Below, piece by piece: positions 8,417-17,380 of a DNA stretch of 64,000 nucleotides. The notes beneath the pieces are model-generated. The model had not been told where the DNA came from. It saw only the letters and a list, made by a program, of their open reading frames with translations, and did no database searches. The position numbers and the translations under genes were made by a program. The stretch comes from Canibacter zhoujuaniae. Its GTDB lineage: Bacteria; Actinomycetota; Actinomycetes; Actinomycetales; Microbacteriaceae. The stretch's first letter is position 1; each line of letters opens with the position of its first letter. The stretch lies in assembly GCF_011752005.1 (NCBI RefSeq), contig NZ_JAAIJZ010000003.1, positions 110,704-174,703 on the forward strand, in the 5' to 3' direction.

Positions 8417-9310
8417 GTGCTCGAGACTCTTGAAAGCTATTCAGTAACCGCACTGTATTCTGCGATGGCGGTTTACGCTCTCGCCTTCATCTTCTATGCC
8501 TTTGATCTGGCTGGGCGCGCACAGGCTGCAGAGACCGCAGAGGCTACAATCAAGCCAACCCGGTGGGCACGCACGGGGTTTGCCCTGACGATTGTTGCTT
8601 TCTTATTGCACGGCACAGCAACCGTTTTACGCGGCATCGGAGCCGAGCGCGTGCCCTGGGCGAATATGTATGAATTTGCGCTGACCGGAACTTTTGTGAT
8701 GGTGGGCGTCTATCTGTTTGCGCAGTTCGTGGTTGAGGTGCGCTATCTTGGCACCCTTATCACAGGTCTCGTGACGCTGTTCTTAGGCATCACAAAAGTT
8801 AACTACTACGTCGAAATTGTGCCGCTGCAGGCAGCGCTTGACTCCTACTGGCTCGTAATCCACATCCTGGTGGCGGTTCTCGCTGTCGGGTTCTTGACGC
8901 TCTCGTTTGGTATGTCAGTGCTGCAGTTGCTGCAAACAAGACGCGCGAACAAGGAAAAAGAAGGAAAGCAGATCCTCCCCTTCTTGCGCGGAATTCCTGA
9001 TGCGGTGCGCCTCGAAGATCTAAGTTATCGAGTGGCGATTATCGGCTTCGTGTTCTGGTCTTTCACACTGGTTGCAGGCGCTATCTGGGCCGAAAACGCG
9101 TGGAGCCGCTACTGGGGCTGGGATGTTAAAGAAGTGTGGAGCTTCGTCATCTGGGTGCTCTACGCCGGTTTTATCCACGCCCGTGCCACACGCGGTTGGC
9201 GCGGCACCCGCTCTGCCTGGCTGTCGATCATCGCTTATGCGACGGTGATATTCAATTTCGCAATTGTAAACACCATGTTTAACGGTTTGCACGCATACTC
9301 CGGCCTATAA
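8417..9310 (+). CDS. ccsB: CcsB/ResC-type cytochrome c biogenesis protein
   Basis: A 297-residue polytopic protein with about eight membrane helices. It carries the tryptophan-rich haem-handling motif WGWDVKE (residues 233–239) and histidines in or near helices (H65, H149, H254, H294) as expected for CcsA/CcsB/ResC. With ResB it forms the system II synthase that delivers haem to apocytochrome c outside the membrane. The start is GTG, with TAAGAT (8403–8408) eight bases upstream and no ribosome site. The usual partners resB, ccdA and resA are not next to it, which is unusual since they commonly form one operon. Confidence 0.9.
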   Translation: MLETLESYSVTALYSAMAVYALAFIFYAFDLAGRAQAAETAEATIKPTRWARTGFALTIVAFLLHGTATVLRGIGAERVPWANMYEFALTGTFVMVGVYLFAQFVVEVRYLGTLITGLVTLFLGITKVNYYVEIVPLQAALDSYWLVIHILVAVLAVGFLTLSFGMSVLQLLQTRRANKEKEGKQILPFLRGIPDAVRLEDLSYRVAIIGFVFWSFTLVAGAIWAENAWSRYWGWDVKEVWSFVIWVLYAGFIHARATRGWRGTRSAWLSIIAYATVIFNFAIVNTMFNGLHAYSGL

Positions 9311-9325
9311 GCTAACTCCGCCCGG

Positions 9326-9331
9326 TACGAT
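9326..9331 (+). promoter_or_regulatory. -10 box placed for leaderless transcript
   Basis: TACGAT is followed by six bases (AAAAAT) and then the ATG at 9338, without a ribosome site. The same geometry is seen before several other genes in the window. Confidence 0.5.
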
Positions 9332-9337
9332 AAAAAT

Positions 9338-10699
9338 ATGTCAGACACTCGCACTCGGATAGGGATCAGCGCTTTCGCGGTGTTTGTGTTTTTGCACCAA
9401 CTCGGCTCTAACGCGCTGCGCAGTATCGGCGGCTGGCCGCTCTATTTAGGCTCAGCTGTTGTGCTTATTGCAGTCGGTGTTGTTCTCTTTGTGCGTTTGA
9501 AACCGGCTAATTTCAAGTGGTACAGGGTGCCAAAGCCGCTGTTCGCCTTCCTGCTGCTCGCACTGCTGTCGGTGACCTGGTCTGCTTACCGTTTTGAAAC
9601 GGTGCTCGGGTTTCTCGCGCAGCTCGCGACCACTGTGATTGCGGTGATATTGGCCTCTATCCTGACGTGGCACGAGGTGCTGCGCACACTCGGCACCGCG
9701 CTGCGCTACCTGCTCGGGCTCTCTCTGCTCTTTGAGCTGTTCGTTGAGATGGTCTTTGGTGAGCCTATTTTTATGGGTTTCGTAGATGTGCCCGACTCCG
9801 GAAAAGTCTCAAAACTCCTGTATTGGAGTCGCTCACTGCTGTTTGAGGGCGGCCCTATTCAGGGTGTGGTGGCAAACTCTGCCCTGCTCGGTTTTCTCGC
9901 GCTGCTCGGTTTAATAGTTTTCGCAATCCAGTTGCGTGGCGGCCTGGTGCGACCGGCTAACGGTTGGTTCTGGGTGTTTGTTTCGCTTGGGGTGCTGGCA
10001 CTCACCCGCTCTGCAACCGTTTGGATCGCGCTGCTAGTGGTTTCATGCACCCTTCTTTTTGCGCTGTGGGCACGCCGCGCTGGTGTGCGCCGCGCACCTG
10101 TATATTCCGTCGGCGGCATACTCCTTGCGGGGGTAATTGCCTTTGGAATCTTCGGGCGTGCAGTTTGGCTACCGCTCCTCGGGAAGAGCCCCGATTTAAC
10201 TGGACGGCTTGAAATCTGGTCGAAAGTTACGGCACTTGCTGCTGAGCGCCCCTGGTTTGGTTGGGGCTGGGTCAGCTATTGGACTCCATGGGTGGAGCCT
10301 TTTAAATCTCTCGATCAGAAAGCCGGCCTGCCGGTTATGCACGCTCACAACGCCTGGCTGGATGTGTGGCTGCAACTTGGCTATGTCGGGCTTGCGGTGT
10401 TCACGGTGCTCGTGCTCATAACCCTGCAGCGTGTGTGGTGTCGCGCAATTGATCAGCCACGGCGCGGGGTTGGAGCACCGCTGCCTTACGCAACTAGCGC
10501 ACTGTTTCCGCTGCTTGTTTTTGTCGCGCTGCTCACCCAATCTCTCGCAGAGAGCCGGCTGCTAGTTGAAGGTGGCTGGGTGCTGCTCGTGCTGCTCGCG
10601 GTTAAGTGCCGCCTAGATTATGAGCTGCCAAGCCGTTTTGAGGAGCCCGTACGTGTGCCATGGAGTCAGGTTCCAATCGCGCACAAAACAACCGCTTAG
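9338..10699 (+). CDS. O-antigen ligase/polymerase-like membrane protein (Wzy_C family)
   Basis: A 453-residue protein with about 10–12 membrane helices and the large loop of the O-antigen ligase/Wzy family. Motifs seen: R224 in LTRSATVW, the DLTGRLEIW stretch at about 286–294, and the HAHNAWLDVWLQLG motif with H335 and H337 at about 335–348. Members transfer or polymerise undecaprenyl-linked glycans outside the membrane. The position beside a large polysaccharide locus supports a role as its polymerase or ligase, but WaaL-type and Wzy-type functions cannot be told apart from sequence. The locus has ABC-type exporters and no Wzx-like flippase in this window, so a ligase-like or capping role is possible. 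Confidence 0.82.
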   Translation: MSDTRTRIGISAFAVFVFLHQLGSNALRSIGGWPLYLGSAVVLIAVGVVLFVRLKPANFKWYRVPKPLFAFLLLALLSVTWSAYRFETVLGFLAQLATTVIAVILASILTWHEVLRTLGTALRYLLGLSLLFELFVEMVFGEPIFMGFVDVPDSGKVSKLLYWSRSLLFEGGPIQGVVANSALLGFLALLGLIVFAIQLRGGLVRPANGWFWVFVSLGVLALTRSATVWIALLVVSCTLLFALWARRAGVRRAPVYSVGGILLAGVIAFGIFGRAVWLPLLGKSPDLTGRLEIWSKVTALAAERPWFGWGWVSYWTPWVEPFKSLDQKAGLPVMHAHNAWLDVWLQLGYVGLAVFTVLVLITLQRVWCRAIDQPRRGVGAPLPYATSALFPLLVFVALLTQSLAESRLLVEGGWVLLVLLAVKCRLDYELPSRFEEPVRVPWSQVPIAHKTTA

Positions 10700-10746
10700 C
10701 GATCACTAGCGGCAGCGCAGCCAAGCATCTCAGCTATCTGTGTCTG

Positions 10747-11895
10747 CTAAAAAATTTCAGTAATTTCGTTGCGGAACATTGACAGCGCGGCACCGATAGC
10801 CATGTGCATGTCTAGATACTGGTAGGTGCCCAAACGGCCACCAAAGAACACCTGCGGCTCGGCTGCCGCGCGGTCACGGTACTTCAGCAGCATCTCACGG
10901 TCTTCAGGCGTGTTAACCGGGTAGTACGGCTCGTCATCCTTTGTCGCGAAACGCGAATACTCACGCATGATCACGGTTTTATCTTTTGGATAGTCGCGCT
11001 CCGGATGGAAGTGACGGAACTCGTGTATGCGAGTGTAGGGAACGTCAGCGTCTGCGTAATTCATTACGCTCGTTCCCTGATAATCGCCAACGTTGACAAC
11101 TTCTTCTTCAAAATCAAGAGTGCGCCACTGCAGTTCACCCTCCGCATAATCGAAATAGCGGTCAACCGGACCGGTGTAGACAATCGGCACCTTACCAACC
11201 AGCGCTTTTTTGTTCAGCGGTTGTGACTCATCAAAAAAGTCGGTGTTTAGCTTCACCTCAATATTTGGATGCGCCGCCATGCGCTCAAGCCACGCCGTGT
11301 AGCCGTCTACCGGAAGGCCCTCATAGGTGTCGTTGAAATAACGGTTGTCGTAGTTGTAACGCACCGGTAGGCGGCTAATGATTGAGCCCGGCAGCTCGGT
11401 GGTTGGGGTCTGCCACTGTTTCGCGGTGTAGTCACGAATAAAGGCCTCGAACAGCGGGCGCCCAATCAGCGAGATGCCCTTTTCTTCAAGATTTTGCGCT
11501 TCTTTTGAGTCAAACTCTGCAGCCTGCTCAGCTATCAAAGCCTTCGCAGACTCTGGTGAGTGCGCAGCCCGGAAAAACTGGTTGATCGTGCCAAGGTTGA
11601 TCGGCAGCGGATACACCTCACCTTTGTGGTTGCTGTAAACACGGTGTTGGTAGTTTGTGAAACTAGTGAACTTATTAACGTACTCCCACACTGTTTCGTT
11701 GGAGGTGTGGAAGAGGTGCGCGCCGTAGCGGTGCACCTCAATACCGGTCTCAGCTTCGTTTTCTGAGTACGCATTGCCGCCGATATGGCTGCGTCGTTCA
11801 ATAATTACGACTTTTTTATTCAGTTCTGAGGCAACGCGCTCAGCAATAGTAAGGCCAAACAGTCCCGAACCAACTACAACAAGATCCATGGGCAC
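10747..11895 (-). CDS. glf: UDP-galactopyranose mutase
   Basis: A flavoenzyme that converts UDP-galactopyranose to UDP-galactofuranose. The N-terminus has the FAD-binding loop GSGLFGLTIAERVA followed by the acidic strand end VIIERRSHIGGNAY; later motifs typical of the family include RYGAHLFHTSN, FIRDYTAKQW, TGPVDRYFDY and GGRLGTYQYLDMHMAI near the C-terminus. Length (about 380) is normal. The first possible start is GTG at 11895; an ATG at 11889, exactly six bases after a TAAAAT -10 box, fits the leaderless pattern better. The gene implies galactofuranose in the surface glycan and agrees with galE and a GlfT-like transferase in the same locus. Confidence 0.96.
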   Translation of the reverse strand: MPMDLVVVGSGLFGLTIAERVASELNKKVVIIERRSHIGGNAYSENEAETGIEVHRYGAHLFHTSNETVWEYVNKFTSFTNYQHRVYSNHKGEVYPLPINLGTINQFFRAAHSPESAKALIAEQAAEFDSKEAQNLEEKGISLIGRPLFEAFIRDYTAKQWQTPTTELPGSIISRLPVRYNYDNRYFNDTYEGLPVDGYTAWLERMAAHPNIEVKLNTDFFDESQPLNKKALVGKVPIVYTGPVDRYFDYAEGELQWRTLDFEEEVVNVGDYQGTSVMNYADADVPYTRIHEFRHFHPERDYPKDKTVIMREYSRFATKDDEPYYPVNTPEDREMLLKYRDRAAAEPQVFFGGRLGTYQYLDMHMAIGAALSMFRNEITEIF

Positions 11896-11901
11896 ATTTT
11901 A
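11896..11901 (-). promoter_or_regulatory. -10 box for glf
   Basis: On the minus strand TAAAAT lies six bases (GTGCCC) before the ATG at 11889. There is no ribosome site, so a leaderless glf transcript is likely. Confidence 0.5.
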
Positions 11902-11964
11902 TCTGCCCAAAAATCATTTATGTTGCAGTAACGGTGAGGTTCCTAAAAAATAGCCGTAGAGCGT

Positions 11965-13254
11965 TTAACCGCCAATAACGATACGTGGGGTGCCGACCCA
12001 CGCTTCAGGTTTGGTGAAGTTACGCCCATCAGCGAAGAGTTTGATGCCCGGCAGATCCGTAGCGGTCAGGTCGAGGTATTCAGCGTGATCCGCCTGCAAA
12101 ATTGCAACATCAACCGGATTACCGAGCTCGTATGCATCAAAGCCGTGCGCAGCAAGCTCTGTCGCATTAAACAGCGGATCGTGCACAAGCACATTTGCGC
12201 CTCGCGCCTTTAGCTCTGCAACTGTTGGAAAGACGCCCGAAACAGCGGTTTCTTTCACCCCACCGCGGTAGGAAGCGCCGAGCACAACAACCGTCTGACC
12301 CGTCAGATCCCCAACTATCTGCTGCACCCGATCAACCACATAGCTTGGCATCGTAGCGTTGTAGTTACGGGCGGTGCGCACAATATCTGCAGCCGGGTCT
12401 GTTGATAGATACAGTCGCGGATAAACAGGGATGCAGTGCCCACCGACAGCAATACCCGGGCGGTGAATGTGGCTGAACGGTTGCGAATTGCACGCCTCGA
12501 TCACCTTGTAAACATCAACCCCAACAGTGTCTGCATAGCGCGCGAACTGATTCGCCAGACCGATATTCACGTCGCGGTATGTGGTTTCTGCAAGTTTCGC
12601 CATCTCGGCCGCCTCGGCGGTGCCCATATCCCACACTCCGTTTGGCTGTGCGAGATCTGGCCGCTCGTCAAATGTCAGCACCGACTCGTAAAACTCGATC
12701 GCTTTTTTGGTGCCGGCCTCGCTCAGACCGCCAACGAGCTTCGGATATTTCTTCAGATCAGCATAGACTCGGCCGGTCAGCACACGCTCAGGAGAGAAAA
12801 CCAGGAAGAAGTCTTCGCCCTCTTTCAGACCTGAAATCTCTTCAATCATTGGCATCCAGCGACCGCGTGTGGTGCCCACCGGCAGCGTTGTTTCATAGGA
12901 AATAAGTGTGCCGGGAGTGAGGTTTTCTGCAAGAGAGCGCGTTGCAGCGTCCATCCAGCCAAAGTCCGGCTGCCAGGTCTCCTCATCCACTAACAGCGGC
13001 ACCACGATAACAACGGCGTCAGCGCCCGGAATTGCGGCAGCGTAATCTGTTGTTGCGCGCAACTTACCGGCAGGCACCTGCTCGGCAAGTTTCTCTGCCA
13101 AACCAGCCTCACCAGGAAACGGTTCTTCCCCCCGATTAATGCAATCAACCAGCGCCTGGTTAACATCAACACCAACCACTTCATGCCCCATCGAGGCATA
13201 CTGAGTGGCAAGCGGGAGACCGATTTTTCCGGTAGCAACAACAGCAATTTTCAT
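11965..13254 (-). CDS. UDP-N-acetylhexosamine 6-dehydrogenase (UDP-GlcNAc or UDP-ManNAc type)
   Basis: A 429-residue NAD-dependent nucleotide-sugar dehydrogenase that oxidises C6 of a UDP-sugar to the uronic acid in two steps. The Rossmann loop is GKIGLPLATQYA (9–20). Catalytic features are E157 in FSPERVLTGR, K220 in MAKLAETTYRDVNI, and the nucleophile C274 in GIAVGGHCIPVYP. The GGHCIPVYP form is characteristic of the UDP-GlcNAc/UDP-ManNAc dehydrogenases (WbpA, WecC, TviB) rather than UDP-glucose dehydrogenases. A TAAAAT box six bases before the ATG suggests a leaderless transcript. It may act together with the 3-dehydrogenase and aminotransferase further down the locus to make an amino-uronic sugar. 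Confidence 0.9.
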   Translation of the reverse strand: MKIAVVATGKIGLPLATQYASMGHEVVGVDVNQALVDCINRGEEPFPGEAGLAEKLAEQVPAGKLRATTDYAAAIPGADAVVIVVPLLVDEETWQPDFGWMDAATRSLAENLTPGTLISYETTLPVGTTRGRWMPMIEEISGLKEGEDFFLVFSPERVLTGRVYADLKKYPKLVGGLSEAGTKKAIEFYESVLTFDERPDLAQPNGVWDMGTAEAAEMAKLAETTYRDVNIGLANQFARYADTVGVDVYKVIEACNSQPFSHIHRPGIAVGGHCIPVYPRLYLSTDPAADIVRTARNYNATMPSYVVDRVQQIVGDLTGQTVVVLGASYRGGVKETAVSGVFPTVAELKARGANVLVHDPLFNATELAAHGFDAYELGNPVDVAILQADHAEYLDLTATDLPGIKLFADGRNFTKPEAWVGTPRIVIGG

Positions 13255-13260
13255 AGGCTC

Positions 13261-13266
13261 ATTTTA
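13261..13266 (-). promoter_or_regulatory. -10 box for the nucleotide-sugar dehydrogenase
   Basis: On the minus strand TAAAAT is followed by GAGCCT and then the ATG at 13254. The layout is almost the same as before glf, its neighbour on the same strand. Confidence 0.5.
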
Positions 13267-13315
13267 GCCGCTTCTCGCTAGATATGATGGAGGCAATACG
13301 AGAGAATGGATATCC

Positions 13316-14308
13316 ATGTCAGAACCGCGAGTGCTCCACTTCCACGACTGCGCCGATGTTGGCGCGGCGCTAGTGAAGGCCGCCGGCAGAATGGGTTACG
13401 ACTGGGGCTATCTAGGTGCTGAAGCGGTGCGCCCAACAAATCGTCCAAAAAATCGTGTAGCGAATATGCTTTTTCAAGCAAAGCTACGTCTGGGGCACAT
13501 GCGCGCAATTAGAGAATCTGATGTGCTGCATGTGCACTATGGCACAGCGGTGTCTGAGGCGCGGCGGAAGCCGATGCCGAAAAGGCCTCTTCTGCTTCAT
13601 TTGCACGGAACCGATATCCGCACCCACTGGGCAAGAGGCCGGCGCAAATCACGAATGCAGGGGTATATGGACCAGGCCGAAGCTGTGTTTTACACGAATC
13701 TGGACACACAGGAAAACGCTGAAGAAGCCCGCCCCGATGCACAGTTTATGCCAGCATTTATTGATCCCGATAGGCTCACCACCTGGCAACCTGACAGCAA
13801 CCAAGCTCCGAAAATTATCTTCCTGTCACGCTGGGAAGAGATTAAGGGCGCGAGCCGGCAGTGGCCGCTCATTAAGGCCTTAACGAAAGCTTATCCAGAG
13901 GCCACTATTGAAGGCTTAGACTGGGGTGCCGACGCCGCTGCAGCCGCAAAACTCGGGGTGCGTTTGGTGCCTAAAATGGATCACACTAGCTACATGCAGT
14001 GGATAGGCGGCGCCACAGTCGCGATCGGGCAGGCAAACCCGATGCTCGGAGTGTCAGAGTTTGAGGCTATGGCTATGGGGTTGCCCGTGGCAGTTCTCGG
14101 ATCACGGCTACCACGCCCCGATGACGGCTCAACCCCTCCCGTATTTGAAGGCTCGGTTGCAGATGTGGTTGAGCAAATAGGGCCAGCGCTGCACGATCCT
14201 GTCGCCGCAGCAAACAACCTAAATGGCAGGCAGTGGGTGCTTGATCATCATCTGCCCGATCCTTACATTCCTATGCTGCAAAGCCTCTATAGAAAGTTTG
14301 CGGCTTAA
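13316..14308 (+). CDS. GT-B glycosyltransferase, tandem pair member 1
   Basis: A 330-residue protein with a two-domain GT-B feel: an N-terminal half with HLHGTDIRTHWARG and a C-terminal half with IFLSRWEEIKGASRQW (sugar-nucleotide domain), GLDWGADA and a late ESG-like acidic stretch (SEFEAMAMGLPVAV). Its neighbour downstream has the same motifs in the same order, so the two are paralogues. A ribosome site (GAGAGAATGGA) precedes the ATG. It overlaps the next gene by one base (TAATG), showing translational coupling. The sugar transferred is not known. Confidence 0.78.
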   Translation: MSEPRVLHFHDCADVGAALVKAAGRMGYDWGYLGAEAVRPTNRPKNRVANMLFQAKLRLGHMRAIRESDVLHVHYGTAVSEARRKPMPKRPLLLHLHGTDIRTHWARGRRKSRMQGYMDQAEAVFYTNLDTQENAEEARPDAQFMPAFIDPDRLTTWQPDSNQAPKIIFLSRWEEIKGASRQWPLIKALTKAYPEATIEGLDWGADAAAAAKLGVRLVPKMDHTSYMQWIGGATVAIGQANPMLGVSEFEAMAMGLPVAVLGSRLPRPDDGSTPPVFEGSVADVVEQIGPALHDPVAAANNLNGRQWVLDHHLPDPYIPMLQSLYRKFAA

Positions 14309-15291
14309 TGCAGACCGATGGCTTCAGCGTAGCTCATATCAATGAGGTTGCTGGTGTTCCGAGCACTCTTGTAGCTGCAGCTAGAGCTCAGAATCTCTCT
14401 TGGGATCTGCGCAGAATCCCACCTGGGCGTGGAAATCCAGTTAGAGTGCTGTGGAGTCGCCTCTGTGATTTAATAGCGTGGCGCAAAGAGTCTCATAAGT
14501 ACGATCTATTGCACCTACACTTTGCAACAAACGGCTATATGGTTTGGGGGAAGCGCCCATTTATCGTGCATCTGCACGGATCCGACATTCGCCGAGATTG
14601 GCAAAAACCCGGCCTCCGCCAGATAATCAACAAAACCCTCCGTGACGCGCAGACGGTTATCTGCGCCACACCTGATTTATTAGGCTGGGTGCGTGAAATT
14701 CGCCCGGACGCAGTGTGGCTACCGAATCCAGTCCCACAAACATTTTTAACTCCGCTCACCACTGCGGTTACACCCGTTTCCGGGAGGATAGTTTTTTCTT
14801 CTAGATGGGACAGCACAAAAGGTGTCGAACTATTAATCCCCCTGGCGAAGAGGTTAATTTCAGACGGTTTCGAGGTGCACGGGCTCGACTGGGGCTCAGA
14901 TGCCGCCTCAGCGGGATCAGCTGGTGTTGTATTGCACCCGTTAATGTCGGCTGAAGAATTTCAAAAATTTCTCGCCAGCGCAGAAGCGGTTGTGGGGCAG
15001 CTTAAGTTCCCGGCTTTTTCAATGACCGATTATCAAACCATGGCTGTCGGGCGACCTCTAATTGCCATGGCGAACGAAGAGAGCGCCCCGGTCTTTACAT
15101 TCGACGCTCGTCCTGCTGACCCGAGCACTATTACAGATCAGGTTGCAGAGCTTGCAGAGATCGTAAAGGCTGCTTTAGGAACAGATGCCATCGCCGCTAA
15201 GGCGTGGGTCAAAGCCACCCACAGCCCTGATACAGTGCTGCAGCAGCTACTCAGCATCTATGAGAAAGTTTTAGAAACCCCAGCGAGCTAG
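14308..15291 (+). CDS. GT-B glycosyltransferase, tandem pair member 2
   Basis: A 327-residue paralogue of the preceding gene: it has HLHGSDIRRDWQKPG, IVFSSRWDSTKGVEL and GLDWGSDAAS at matching positions, and the acidic active-site stretch is replaced by FSMTDYQTMAVGRP. The start ATG shares its A with the stop of the upstream gene. It ends tail-to-tail with the minus-strand gene next door, and the two stop codons share the palindrome CTAG at 15288–15291. It is probably a glycan-chain transferase working in sequence with its partner. Confidence 0.78.
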   Translation: MQTDGFSVAHINEVAGVPSTLVAAARAQNLSWDLRRIPPGRGNPVRVLWSRLCDLIAWRKESHKYDLLHLHFATNGYMVWGKRPFIVHLHGSDIRRDWQKPGLRQIINKTLRDAQTVICATPDLLGWVREIRPDAVWLPNPVPQTFLTPLTTAVTPVSGRIVFSSRWDSTKGVELLIPLAKRLISDGFEVHGLDWGSDAASAGSAGVVLHPLMSAEEFQKFLASAEAVVGQLKFPAFSMTDYQTMAVGRPLIAMANEESAPVFTFDARPADPSTITDQVAELAEIVKAALGTDAIAAKAWVKATHSPDTVLQQLLSIYEKVLETPAS

Positions 15292-16352
15292 AATCGCGTG
15301 CTGCGGGCCGCAAGCACACCAACTATTGCCAACCGCAACGCAGCCTGACGGTCTGCAAGAGCCCAAAATACGTTCACCGGCAAAAGTTTGTTCCACATGC
15401 GAGCATGCAGTCTGCGCTGGTTCGCCTCTACTAGCATGTCGATATTGCGTTCGTAGAGAGCCTGCAAAATCCAGCGGTCACGCCGTGAAATTGCGCGGTG
15501 CAGGCGCGGATCAAACTGTTTCAACTTCTCTACATAGTCGCACAACCAAACAAAATCGTTGCCCTGCCAGTCAGACTTATTTGGTCGCAGCATCACCGCG
15601 CTCATAACATGCACATTAACCATCTTCACCGCTAAGGCGTGTTTTTCTGCAGCTGAGAATCTTTTAACCGCATCTTCTTCAAACAGCCCGAGGTAGGGTG
15701 CTCCCGTAAAATCTAGTGGTCGCGGGGTAAAAGTGACGCGTGTTTTGGCGTCAGCCCCAACCACATACGCAGGATCGTTCCAGTAGTAAGAAACCTTGTG
15801 CCCGCTCGTCCAAAGTGCCGCGGTAACACGCATATCAGAGCCAGCCGGAAACACCGCACCGAAACGATATTCAGGTTTTCGCATTACAGCTGTCTTATAA
15901 ATTCCCAACGGGGCTGTGCGATAAAAGACGCGATCCCTGGCTGCGCGAAGATTCTTCTTCCTTAAGGTGAGTGGGCGAATAACGTTAGAAGGAGTCCCCT
16001 GATTTTTTAATGGCGCAATCACGGCATCTGCACCGTCTGTGGCTGCACGTTTCCGCATCGCAGCCAAGGCCCCTTGTTCAAACCAGTCGTCTGACCCCAT
16101 AATGCCAACCCACTCTGTTTCAGCTTCGGCTATTCCGAGGTCAAAGCAGGCACCGGGCATTCCTTTACTGCCTGCAAGTTCGACCACTCGAACTCTCGGA
16201 TCAGCGGGCAAATCTAATTCTGCTGGCTGTAAATTGTGCGCAATAACCAGTGGTATCGCGCGCTCATCAAGGAGGATCGATTCCACAGCGCGGCGAATTG
16301 GTCGCTCCTTATCGTGAACTGGAACAACAATAGTAATGTCTGGCCGTTGCAT
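15288..16352 (-). CDS. Family 2 glycosyltransferase, second pair member 1
   Basis: A 354-residue GT-A fold (GT2-like) enzyme. The N-terminal half holds ITIVVPVHDKERPIRRAVES and the metal/nucleotide motif GIMGSDDWFEQGAL; the C-terminal half is basic and helical. The gene upstream is a clear paralogue (shared pattern PWVG/WVGIM-SDD-FE-GAL-AM). Its ATG shares one base with the stop of that gene (TAATG), so the two are coupled. There is no membrane segment. The acceptor and donor are unknown. Confidence 0.8.
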   Translation of the reverse strand: MQRPDITIVVPVHDKERPIRRAVESILLDERAIPLVIAHNLQPAELDLPADPRVRVVELAGSKGMPGACFDLGIAEAETEWVGIMGSDDWFEQGALAAMRKRAATDGADAVIAPLKNQGTPSNVIRPLTLRKKNLRAARDRVFYRTAPLGIYKTAVMRKPEYRFGAVFPAGSDMRVTAALWTSGHKVSYYWNDPAYVVGADAKTRVTFTPRPLDFTGAPYLGLFEEDAVKRFSAAEKHALAVKMVNVHVMSAVMLRPNKSDWQGNDFVWLCDYVEKLKQFDPRLHRAISRRDRWILQALYERNIDMLVEANQRRLHARMWNKLLPVNVFWALADRQAALRLAIVGVLAARSTRF

Positions 16353-17371
16353 TAGTTTAGTTTCCTCCTAGGATTAACCCGTCCCCGCAACAATTTACCT
16401 TTAAGTTCTGCGGCAGCATCTTGCATCCACTGTATTTTTTTAATGAATTCCCACCGCGATATTGAATGTCTGTAGAAAAGTAGGTCGCGAAGTGAGAATT
16501 TATGCGGCTGACCGTTCCACTCATATTCCGCAATGTGTTTAAAAGCTAACGGCGCAACCTCACGCAGACGTTTTAGAAAATTCTCAGCCCAAGTTTCTTC
16601 ATCTGCGCTTAAGTTTGAACGATCGAATTGCAGATAATTCGCACGAAGAAGCTTTGTTGCCAACGCAACCTTCAGGCGTTTTGGCCAGTTTGCAATAAAT
16701 GGTTCATCCCAAACAGCAAGCCACGGCGCACCGGTCTCTGCGATCGAACGTTTTGTTGTGCTGGCCCTGGTGTGTGCGTCATTAGTTACGACATAGGCTG
16801 GGTCATTCCAGTGAAAAACTATATTGCGTGCGTTAGACCAGAGATAAGCGGTAACCCGCAGATCTTCACCAGTCTTGTAGCAGGTGTTAAAGTCAGGCGC
16901 GTCACTCATCAGCTGTTGTTTGAAAATACCGAGCGGGCCCGTCCTATAAAAAAGTTCGTCTCGCACCGCTGTTAAGCCGCTGCTGCGCAAAGAGGGAAGC
17001 CTGCTTTTGTGACGGTTTCCAACTATCAGAAGTGGCGCTAGCACCGCATCTGCATTCTCTGCAATAGCATGCTGCAGCATCGCCTCCAATGCGCCCTCTT
17101 CAAAATAATCATCCGAATCTAGCAACCCCACCCAGGGCAGGTTTGCGCGCGCAAGACCGGCGTTTTTTGGTGCGCCAGGAATACCCGGGCTACCGTCTAG
17201 CCGCATAAAAATTAAGCGAGGGTGCTCTTTTAACCCAAACGCAGTTGGGTCTGTGTTGTGGGCAACCAAAATCACACGGGCAGCCGGGCAGGCTAAAACC
17301 GAGTCAACTGCGCGCTGCACCGGCCTAGCGGGATCGTGAGCGGCAATCACAATATCTATCTGCTGCTCCAT
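16352..17371 (-). CDS. Family 2 glycosyltransferase, second pair member 2
   Basis: A 339-residue GT2-like enzyme starting MEQQIDIVIAAHDPARPVQR, with WVGLLDSDDYFEEGALEAM as the nucleotide/metal site. It is related to the following gene over its whole length, suggesting an old tandem duplication. Its start lies 9 bases after the stop of the upstream ABC exporter gene, with GGAGGGCAA before the ATG as ribosome site. The operon order on this strand is therefore exporter, GT2, GT2. Confidence 0.8.
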   Translation of the reverse strand: MEQQIDIVIAAHDPARPVQRAVDSVLACPAARVILVAHNTDPTAFGLKEHPRLIFMRLDGSPGIPGAPKNAGLARANLPWVGLLDSDDYFEEGALEAMLQHAIAENADAVLAPLLIVGNRHKSRLPSLRSSGLTAVRDELFYRTGPLGIFKQQLMSDAPDFNTCYKTGEDLRVTAYLWSNARNIVFHWNDPAYVVTNDAHTRASTTKRSIAETGAPWLAVWDEPFIANWPKRLKVALATKLLRANYLQFDRSNLSADEETWAENFLKRLREVAPLAFKHIAEYEWNGQPHKFSLRDLLFYRHSISRWEFIKKIQWMQDAAAELKGKLLRGRVNPRRKLN

Positions 17372-17380
17372 TTGCCCTCC

